Shown here: piece by piece, positions 59,001 to 64,000 of the stretch
Layout: each line of letters begins with the position of its first letter
How positions within the stretch are numbered: the first letter of the stretch is position 1
Source: Ruminococcoides sp052118065
GTDB taxonomy: Bacteria; Bacillota; Clostridia; Oscillospirales; Acutalibacteraceae
Assembly (NCBI GenBank): GCA_052118065.1
Contig: JBQKHY010000003.1
Span: forward strand, 62,001-126,000
DNA: 64,000 nt
Direction: 5' to 3'
Position numbers and translations under genes: made by a program
Notes under the pieces: generated by a model
What the model saw: the letters and a program-made list of their open reading frames with translations, nothing else
Told to the model about the DNA's origin: nothing
The model's database searches: none

Positions 59001-59599
59001 AAGAATACAAGGAAGTATCCGAAAGATATGAATTCTTAGGTGCTCAGGTTTCTGATGTAGAAAAGTCTAAGAATGAAATCGAAAGACTGATTAATGACTT
59101 AACAAAACAAATGAAAGATGCTTTCATTGAGAACTTCCACGAAATCAATAAGCACTTTGGAGAAACATTCAAAGAACTGTTTGGTGGTGGTACTGCTTCT
59201 CTTGAACTTGCAAATCCTGATGATATTCTAAACAGTGGTATCGACATTATCGCTCATCCTCCGGGAAAGATTGTTGTTCATCTAGAGGCACTTTCAGGTG
59301 GTGAAAAGGCACTTGTTGCTATTGCACTATACTTCTCAATTATGAAAGTCAGACCTGCACCATTCTGTGTTATGGACGAAATTGAAGCTGCCCTTGATGA
59401 TGTTAATGTTGACAGATTTGCTCAGTATATGAGAAGAATGACAGACAGAACTCAGTTTATTACCATTACCCACAGAAGAGGTACAATGGAAGAATCTGAT
59501 GTTCTTTACGGTGTAACAATGCAAGATGAGGGTATCTCAAAGTTACTTGAACTTCGTGCATCAGAAGTTGCAGCAAAGCTTGGAATGAAAGCAAACTAA
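56024..59599 (+). CDS. smc: Chromosome segregation protein SMC
   Basis: This 1191-residue condensin subunit has Walker A GPNGSGKSNISDAIRWVLGEQSAKTLR (about residues 32-58), two long coiled coils (about 170-500 and 675-1020), a hinge (about 505-670, with GGIHGPVSRLI and GGSLTGGS), and the ABC signature LSGGEKALVAIALYF with Walker B FCVMDEIEAALDDVNVDRF near the C-terminus. It organises and separates chromosomes with ScpA and ScpB, which are not in this window. AGAGGTGA lies before ATG, overlapping the previous gene by 10 nt. Length is normal. Confidence 0.97.
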   Translation: MLLKSLELHGFKTFPDKIKLSFDKGITSIVGPNGSGKSNISDAIRWVLGEQSAKTLRCSKMEDVVFNGTDKRKKTGYAEVTLSIDNKDRILPFDGDEVAVTRRYYRSGESEYMINKATVRLRDIHELFMDTGLGRDGYSMIGQGKIDSIVASKSEERREIFEEASGISRYRYRKTEAERKLKSTEENLVRLRDIVGELEDRVGPLKKQSEKAQKFLVLSEEKKGLEIALWLNTLDNSANIIKEQDDKIDIQRAQYENAEQELANISSETESIYLKNGEITSKIDTIRRNISQFESEVSNNNALISVANNDIEHNKETIKRLETEIEQLDNSFTEIESQIKEKKENVEKLKLNIEEKQKEYNEVSENLNTISVDASRSGDELQELNSKLAELSQKSANAKVVLLTSDSSINELNERIDTLNSSLSEKESNLETTSKMLEDYKVQGKDSAEKVEMLSNSIKGLELKINNLKARNENSKGEIDRLTLDSNEKLRRANILEDLEKNLEGFAHSVKTVMNLSRHGKIGGIHGPVSRLIKVPTNYAVAIETALGGAMQNIVTGNEEDAKRAIRTLKENKGGRATFLPIATIKPRYLNENGIDSCFGFVGVASDLCDCKDEYKGILQNLLGKIVIAEDLNSAVSIAKKYSYRFKVVTLDGQVVNAGGSLTGGSLNKRTGLLSRASEIEKYRKEAKALADKANELKEQYSNSQQEFAKYEADILGTRGDLSTEQQELIRLRTEYKACQNEYDSLVSSIDFTKNEIVECENKISNLQKDKETADREFSAFEEEIANIEKTTSNLTGNRLALTEKREQLSEKLQNIRLEIVTFEKDKEALISEIRTSEYNSQHQTERKENLRNQIVSVNSNIDIINKKIESYTNISNNYQDKIAEFNNAIEKLNGDKEKFEKKSVELRQKEKDLNSTREVSGRELARLEERKINLQKQYDDIIAKLWDEYELTKRQAEEISIEIENVSTARKRLNEIKSSIRGLGSVNVSAIEEYKEVSERYEFLGAQVSDVEKSKNEIERLINDLTKQMKDAFIENFHEINKHFGETFKELFGGGTASLELANPDDILNSGIDIIAHPPGKIVVHLEALSGGEKALVAIALYFSIMKVRPAPFCVMDEIEAALDDVNVDRFAQYMRRMTDRTQFITITHRRGTMEESDVLYGVTMQDEGISKLLELRASEVAAKLGMKAN

Positions 59600-59616
59600 T
59601 TTAAGGTGGTAAAACA

Positions 59617-60537
59617 ATGGGACTATTTAAAAAAATTAAAGAAGGTCTTAAAAAAACAAGAGATAGTGTTGTAAGTCAGATTGACTCAATGCTAAAGTCT
59701 TTTACAAAGATTGATGAAGAACTTTTTGAAGAACTAACTGAACTACTAGTAATGGGTGATGTTGGTATTCAAACAGCAGAACAAATTACTGATGAACTAA
59801 GAGTAAGAGTTAAAAAGGAAGGTATCAAAGACCCTAAAGAAATAACACAACTTCTACAAGAAGTAGTTGCCGATATGCTTAGAGGTGATGAAGAACTAAA
59901 AATTTCTACAAAGCCATCTATTATTCTTGTAATCGGTGTTAACGGTGTAGGTAAGACTACAACTATCGGTAAACTTGCAAATAACTTAAAAAAGCAAGGC
60001 AAGAGCGTTTTACTTGCAGCAGCAGATACATTTAGAGCAGCAGCTATTGAACAGTTAGAGATTTGGGCTGAAAGAAGTGGTTGTGATATTGTTAAGCAGA
60101 ACGAAGGTTCTGACCCTGCAGCAGTTATTTATGATGCTATTTCAGCAGCAAAGGCAAGAAACACAGATGTAATTATTTGTGATACTGCAGGACGACTACA
60201 CAACAAAAAGCACCTTATGGATGAACTTGCAAAAATCGGTAGAGTTATCGACAGAGAACTTCCTGATGCAGATAAAGAATACTTACTTGTCCTTGATGCT
60301 ACAACAGGTCAAAATGCAGTTAATCAGGCTGAACAGTTTAGTAAAGCAACAGGCATTACAGGTATTGTACTTACAAAGCTGGACGGTACTGCTAAGGGTG
60401 GTGTAGTTCTTGCAATTAAGAACGGCCTGGGTATTCCTGTTAAGTACATTGGTGTTGGTGAACAGATTGATGACCTACAAGAGTTTGTTCCGAAAGATTT
60501 TGCAAAAGCACTGTTTGATTTTGGTGATAAAGAATGA
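59617..60537 (+). CDS. ftsY: Signal recognition particle receptor FtsY
   Basis: This 306-residue SRP GTPase has a short N-terminal basic helix (MGLFKKIKEGLKKTRDSV) for membrane contact, the N domain, and the G domain with GVNGVGKTTTIGKLA, LLAAADTFRAAAIEQL, DTAGRLHNKKHLMDEL, LTKLDGTAKGG and GVGEQIDDLQEF. It lacks the long acidic A domain of E. coli FtsY, as is usual in Firmicutes. smc-ftsY is the classical order. It overlaps the rdgB start as ATGA. Confidence 0.97.
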   Translation: MGLFKKIKEGLKKTRDSVVSQIDSMLKSFTKIDEELFEELTELLVMGDVGIQTAEQITDELRVRVKKEGIKDPKEITQLLQEVVADMLRGDEELKISTKPSIILVIGVNGVGKTTTIGKLANNLKKQGKSVLLAAADTFRAAAIEQLEIWAERSGCDIVKQNEGSDPAAVIYDAISAAKARNTDVIICDTAGRLHNKKHLMDELAKIGRVIDRELPDADKEYLLVLDATTGQNAVNQAEQFSKATGITGIVLTKLDGTAKGGVVLAIKNGLGIPVKYIGVGEQIDDLQEFVPKDFAKALFDFGDKE

Positions 60538-61127
60538 GAAAGTTTTTAATTGCATCTAATAATGCACACAAAGTTGTAGAACTTAATAGAATTCTAAATC
60601 CACTGGGTATTCACGCAGTTACTGCTAAGGAATGTAACATTGACCTAGGTGATGTTGAAGAAACAGGCACTACATTTGCCGAAAATGCTAAAATTAAAGC
60701 TATGTCAGCTTTTGAAAAGTCAGGTATGCCTTCGGTAGCTGATGATTCAGGTCTGATGATTGATGCATTAGATGGCAGACCGGGAGTATATTCAGCCAGA
60801 TATGCCGGAGAAAATGCAACTGATGAAGATAGATATAATAAAGTCCTAGAAGAAATGAAAGATGTACCGGAAGACAAGCGTACTGCAAGATTTGTTTCAA
60901 GTATTTGTTGTGTTCTTGAGGACGGTACAGTTATTACAGCAGAAGGCTATAGCGAAGGCAAAATTGCATATGAACCTCATGGTACAGAGGGTTTTGGTTA
61001 TGACCCAATTTTCATTACAGATAGTGGCAAGTCATTTGCTGAACTAACTTCTAAAGAAAAGGATGCTATCAGTCACAGAGGCAATGCGTTAAGAATATTA
61101 AGAGAAAAGTTGTTAAAATATATTTAA
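60534..61127 (+). CDS. rdgB: XTP/dITP diphosphatase (RdgB/HAM1 family)
   Basis: This 197-residue enzyme removes non-canonical purine nucleotides (ITP, XTP). It shows FLIASNNAHKVVEL, the catalytic VADDSGLMIDALDGRPGVYSARYAG, TEGFGYDPIFI and ISHRGNALR. The motifs and length are the family standard. The ATG overlaps the ftsY stop. It is followed 9 nt later by yhbY. Confidence 0.96.
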   Translation: MRKFLIASNNAHKVVELNRILNPLGIHAVTAKECNIDLGDVEETGTTFAENAKIKAMSAFEKSGMPSVADDSGLMIDALDGRPGVYSARYAGENATDEDRYNKVLEEMKDVPEDKRTARFVSSICCVLEDGTVITAEGYSEGKIAYEPHGTEGFGYDPIFITDSGKSFAELTSKEKDAISHRGNALRILREKLLKYI

Positions 61128-61136
61128 GGAGTAATT

Positions 61137-61439
61137 ATGCTAACAAGTAAACAGAGAGCATACCTAAGAGGTATTGCAAATTCAATTGATACAATATTAA
61201 TGGTTGGTAAAGGTAGCATCACAGACCAGGTTGTTAAACAGGCTGAAGATGCACTTTATGCAAGAGAAATTATTAAGGGTAAGGTTCTTGAAAATTGTGA
61301 AATCAATTCAAGACAAGTTGCTGATATTTTATCAGAGAAACTTGATTGTGATGTAGTACAGGTTATCGGTTCAAAATTTGTTTTATATAAGCCTAACCCT
61401 GATGAACCTGTAATCAAACTACCAAGAGCAAATAAGTAA
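61137..61439 (+). CDS. yhbY: YhbY/CRM-domain RNA-binding protein
   Basis: This 100-residue protein is a single CRM domain: LTSKQRAYLRGIANSIDTILMVGKGSITDQVVKQAEDAL, the KGKVLENCEI strand and the C-terminal DVVQVIGSKFVLYKPNPDEP. The family binds pre-50S ribosomes and aids assembly. AAGGAG lies 6 nt before ATG. It overlaps nadD by one base (TAATG). Confidence 0.93.
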   Translation: MLTSKQRAYLRGIANSIDTILMVGKGSITDQVVKQAEDALYAREIIKGKVLENCEINSRQVADILSEKLDCDVVQVIGSKFVLYKPNPDEPVIKLPRANK

Positions 61440-62038
61440 TGAATATTGCTATTTTTGGTGGTGCATTTAACCCAATTCACAAAGCTCATACAACTCTTGC
61501 AGAAAATGTTTTAAAAGAATGTAATGTTGAAAAGGTTATTTTTATACCGACTTTCATCAGTCCACATAAAAGTATGCAATATGCAGTTCCTTTTGAACAT
61601 AGAGTGAATATGTGTAAAATAGCTACTAAAGATAATGATAATTTTATTGTTTCAACTTTAGAAGAAAATTTCAAAGGTAAAAGCTACACATACAGAACCC
61701 TTGAAGAACTAAAGAAACTTTATCCTAATGATAATTTATTTTTAGTTACAGGTGCTGATATGTACTTAACTTTTTTACAGTGGAAAAATCCTGATGAAAT
61801 TTTCAGCTTAGCTACACTAATTACTTGTCCAAGAGATGATGGTGACTATAATTCTTTAGTAGAATATTCAAAAGTTTTAGAACAACATAAGGGTAAGTCA
61901 ATAATTCTAAAAGAACCTATTATGGAACTTTCTTCAACCATTGTAAGAGATGATGTGAATGAGGCTTTTAAAAGAGATTTAATTGATAAGAATGTATTTG
62001 AATATATCAGAAATAATCAATTATATGGGGTGAAGTAA
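61439..62038 (+). CDS. nadD: Nicotinate-nucleotide adenylyltransferase
   Basis: This 199-residue enzyme makes deamido-NAD from nicotinate mononucleotide and ATP. It shows the nucleotidyl-transferase start IAIFGGAFNPIHKAHT with the HxxH-like His pair, FIPTFISPHKS, and the C-terminal ISSTIVR-type motif, here LSSTIVRDDV. It forms the conserved yhbY-nadD-yqeK-rsfS run with TAATG-type overlaps. Confidence 0.96.
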   Translation: MNIAIFGGAFNPIHKAHTTLAENVLKECNVEKVIFIPTFISPHKSMQYAVPFEHRVNMCKIATKDNDNFIVSTLEENFKGKSYTYRTLEELKKLYPNDNLFLVTGADMYLTFLQWKNPDEIFSLATLITCPRDDGDYNSLVEYSKVLEQHKGKSIILKEPIMELSSTIVRDDVNEAFKRDLIDKNVFEYIRNNQLYGVK

Positions 62039-62604
62039 TGTGTATTGAGTCTTATAAGAAGATAATCAAAGGCAGAATGGGGGAAAAAAGATATATTCAT
62101 TCTGTAAATGTTGCAAAACAAGCTCAAAAACTTGCGAAAATTTATGGTTGTGATGAAGAGAAAGCAATGACTGCCGGTATCCTTCACGATGTAACAAAAG
62201 AAACACCTTTTGATGAACAGTTGAAAATTATAACAGAGGGTGGTATAATTTTGGATGAGATTGAAAAATTAAGTCAAAAATTGTGGCATCCAATTTCAGG
62301 TTCGGTATATATTCAGAAATATTTAGATATTAATGATGCTGATATTATCAATGCTATTAGATTTCATACTACCGGTAGAAGTAATATGTCATTGCTGGAA
62401 AAAATTATTTTTGTAGCTGACTTTACCGGTGATGAAAGAAATTATGATGGTGTTGATATTATGAGAGAAAAGGCTTTAAGAAGTCTTGAAGAAGCTATGA
62501 TTTATGGCTTACAGTTTACTATACAAGATCTCTCAAGCAGAGCATTGACAATTCACCCTAATGCTTTGTCTTGTTATAATGAATTAATTTTAAAGGATGA
62601 ATAA
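62038..62604 (+). CDS. yqeK: YqeK-family HD phosphohydrolase
   Basis: This 188-residue HD-domain protein shows GEKRYIHSVNVAKQA, GILHDVTKE (metal-binding His-Asp), LWHPISGSVYIQKYL and IRFHTTGRSNMSLLEKIIFVADFT. Members of the family have been shown to hydrolyse diadenosine tetraphosphate symmetrically in Bacteria; that activity is inferred here. It overlaps nadD by one base. GGGGTGA lies before the ATG. Confidence 0.92.
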   Translation: MCIESYKKIIKGRMGEKRYIHSVNVAKQAQKLAKIYGCDEEKAMTAGILHDVTKETPFDEQLKIITEGGIILDEIEKLSQKLWHPISGSVYIQKYLDINDADIINAIRFHTTGRSNMSLLEKIIFVADFTGDERNYDGVDIMREKALRSLEEAMIYGLQFTIQDLSSRALTIHPNALSCYNELILKDE

Positions 62605-62605
62605 A

Positions 62606-62956
62606 ATGGATACAAAAGAACAGGCACATTTAATTGCCAAAGCACTTTCAAGCAAAAAAGGACTGGATGTAGAAGTTATAAAAATTTCTGATGTTTCAGT
62701 TCTTGCTGATTATATTGTAATTGCAACCGGTACCAGTTCAACTCATGTAAAGGCTCTGGCTGATGAGGTTGAATATCAGCTTGATGAAGCAGGTTTCTCT
62801 GTAAGTCATGTTGAAGGTCACCGTGGTAACGGTTGGATTTTACTTGATTATATTGATATTATCGTTCATGTATTTGATGATAAGTCCCGTGAATACTATA
62901 ACCTTGAAAGATTGTGGGAAGACGGTACTGTTGTTAAGTTTGACGATGTAGATTAA
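62606..62956 (+). CDS. rsfS: Ribosome silencing factor RsfS
   Basis: This 116-residue protein shows VEVIKISDVSVLADYIVIATGTSSTHVKALADEVEYQL, VEGHRGNGWILLDYIDIIVHVFDDKSREYYNLERLW. It binds L14 and blocks 30S-50S joining under starvation. The start used is ATG 62606, 8 nt after AAAGGA; the ATG at 62597 overlaps that site. yqeK-rsfS-leuS is a common clostridial order. Confidence 0.95.
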   Translation: MDTKEQAHLIAKALSSKKGLDVEVIKISDVSVLADYIVIATGTSSTHVKALADEVEYQLDEAGFSVSHVEGHRGNGWILLDYIDIIVHVFDDKSREYYNLERLWEDGTVVKFDDVD

Positions 62957-62969
62957 TGGAGGAATACAG

Positions 62970-64000
62970 TTGAAGTACAATCATTTGGTAGTAGAGCCTA
63001 AGTGGCAAAAAGCATGGGAAGAAAAGGGCTGTTTCCATGCAGAAGAAAATAGCGACAAAAAGAAATTCTATGCATTAATTGAATTCCCTTATCCATCAGG
63101 ACAAGGTCTTCATGTTGGTCATCCACGACCATATACTGCACTTGATGTTGTTTCTAGAAAGAGAAGATTGCAGGGATATAATGTACTATATCCAATCGGT
63201 TGGGATGCTTTTGGTCTTCCAACAGAAAACTATGCTATTAAGAACCACATTCACCCTGAAATTGTAACAAAGAACAATGTTGCAAGATTTAAAAAGCAAA
63301 TTCAGTCACTTGGTATTTCTTTTGACTGGAGTCGTGAAATTAATACAACTGACCCTGAATATTATAAATGGACTCAGTGGATTTTCCTACAGCTATTTAA
63401 GCATGGTTTAGCTTATAAGAAAGAAATGGCAGTTAACTGGTGTACTTCTTGTAAGTGTGTTCTTGCTAATGAAGAAGTAGTCAACGGTGTTTGTGAGCGT
63501 TGTGGCAGTGAAGTTGTAAGAAAAGTTAAGTCACAGTGGATGCTTAAGATTACAGAATATGCCGACAGACTAATCAAAGACCTTGATTTAGTTGATTATC
63601 CTGACAGAGTTAAGGCTCAGCAGAAGAACTGGATTGGTAAGTCAACAGGTGCTGAAGTAGATTTCAACACAACTGAAGGCGATAAGCTAACAGTATACAC
63701 AACAAGATGTGATACACTATTTGGTGCTACATATATGGTTATTTCACCTGAACATCCTTGTATTGAAAAGTGGAATGACAAGATTAAGAATATTAAAGAT
63801 GTTAAGGCTTATCAGGCAGAGGCTGCCAAGAAGTCTGACTTTGAAAGAACAGAACTAGTAAAGGAAAAGACAGGTGTTATGCTTGACGGTGTTAAGGCTA
63901 TCAACCCTGTAAACGGTAAAGAAATTCCTATTTTTGTTTCTGACTATGTTCTGGTATCTTACGGTACAGGTGCTATTATGGCTGTTCCTGCTCATGATAC
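62970..64000 (+). CDS. leuS: Leucyl-tRNA synthetase (N-terminal part, TTG start)
   Basis: The gene runs off the window end, giving 343 residues. It shows KYNHLVVEPKWQKAWEEKG, the class I HIGH-like motif FPYPSGQGLHVGHPRPYTALDV, GWDAFGLPTENYAIKN, DWSREINTTDPEYYKWTQWIFLQLFKHGLAYKKE, the Zn-like CTSCKCVLANEEVVNGVCERCGSEV, WIGKSTGAEVDF and the start of the editing domain (TTRCDTLFGATYMV). The start is TTG at 62970, 7 nt after GGAGG; no ATG is available before the family N-terminus. It charges tRNA-Leu. Confidence 0.95.
   Translation, partial: MKYNHLVVEPKWQKAWEEKGCFHAEENSDKKKFYALIEFPYPSGQGLHVGHPRPYTALDVVSRKRRLQGYNVLYPIGWDAFGLPTENYAIKNHIHPEIVTKNNVARFKKQIQSLGISFDWSREINTTDPEYYKWTQWIFLQLFKHGLAYKKEMAVNWCTSCKCVLANEEVVNGVCERCGSEVVRKVKSQWMLKITEYADRLIKDLDLVDYPDRVKAQQKNWIGKSTGAEVDFNTTEGDKLTVYTTRCDTLFGATYMVISPEHPCIEKWNDKIKNIKDVKAYQAEAAKKSDFERTELVKEKTGVMLDGVKAINPVNGKEIPIFVSDYVLVSYGTGAIMAVPAHD

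Noticed and set aside
63079..63267. Short plus-strand frame inside leuS
   Set aside because: It is out of frame with a clear leuS that begins at TTG 62970 and runs off the window.

Overview
This window is a stretch of core chromosome from an AT-rich, endospore-forming Firmicute, most likely a clostridial (Ruminococcaceae/Oscillospirales-like) anaerobe. The evidence is the sporulation gene set (spoIIIAE-AH, spoIIGA-sigE, spo0A, spoIVB, a SleB-type hydrolase, a YlmC/YmxH protein), the presence of both PolC and DnaE, the MEP isoprenoid genes, strong GGAGG ribosome binding sites and an A-type RNase P RNA. I see no prophage, insertion sequence, CRISPR array or tRNA gene. The species cannot be named from the sequence alone.

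Layout. 1-5.2 kb: the end of the spoIIIA operon, then nusB, a TsaD-like paralogue and xseA. 5.2-12 kb: dnaE, pfkA, a MORN-repeat protein and a small lipoprotein. 12-16 kb: spoIIGA-sigE on the minus strand, a 31-residue membrane microprotein, degV, ylmC/ymxH and a SleB-like hydrolase. 16-30 kb: the conserved translation/envelope block rpsB-tsf // pyrH-frr-uppS-cdsA-dxr-rseP-ispG-polC, then an AI-2E family membrane protein. 30-33 kb: a partial histidine operon (hisZ-hisG-hisA-hisI) with its own promoter and a candidate operator. 33-38 kb: spoIVB-spo0A on the minus strand, a divergent CtpE-like P-type ATPase and a CCA-adding enzyme. 39-46.5 kb: malic enzyme, rnpB, a small XRE regulator behind a 13-bp tandem repeat, the coupled murD-GNAT-YnbB-YjbR operon, tadA and a CPBP protease. 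46.6-48 kb: infC-rpmI-rplT with an attenuator leader. 48-64 kb: one long, tightly packed gene chain trmH-dprA-topA-trmFO-plsX-rnc-radical SAM-smc-ftsY-rdgB-yhbY-nadD-yqeK-rsfS-leuS (leuS runs off the end).

How the genes work together. Spo0A should switch on spoIIGA-sigE. SpoIIGA then processes pro-sigma-E in the mother cell. The SpoIIIA proteins build the mother cell-forespore channel, SpoIVB signals from the forespore, and a SleB-type enzyme acts on cortex. The other blocks are growth functions: ribosome, RNA processing, DNA replication, chromosome segregation, phospholipid, isoprenoid and peptidoglycan precursor synthesis.

The most notable observations are these. Three genes appear to start at isoleucine codons (infC at ATC; rseP and the radical SAM gene at ATT). 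The SpoIIGA active-site motif is D-T-C instead of D-S/T-G. The Spo0A receiver has an E-E acidic pair and lacks the switch Thr. Six 13-bp tandem units lie in the leader of an XRE regulator. The spoIIG promoter has unusual spacing with an overlapping 0A-like box. No single wholly new system is evident; the novelty lies in these regulatory and active-site details.
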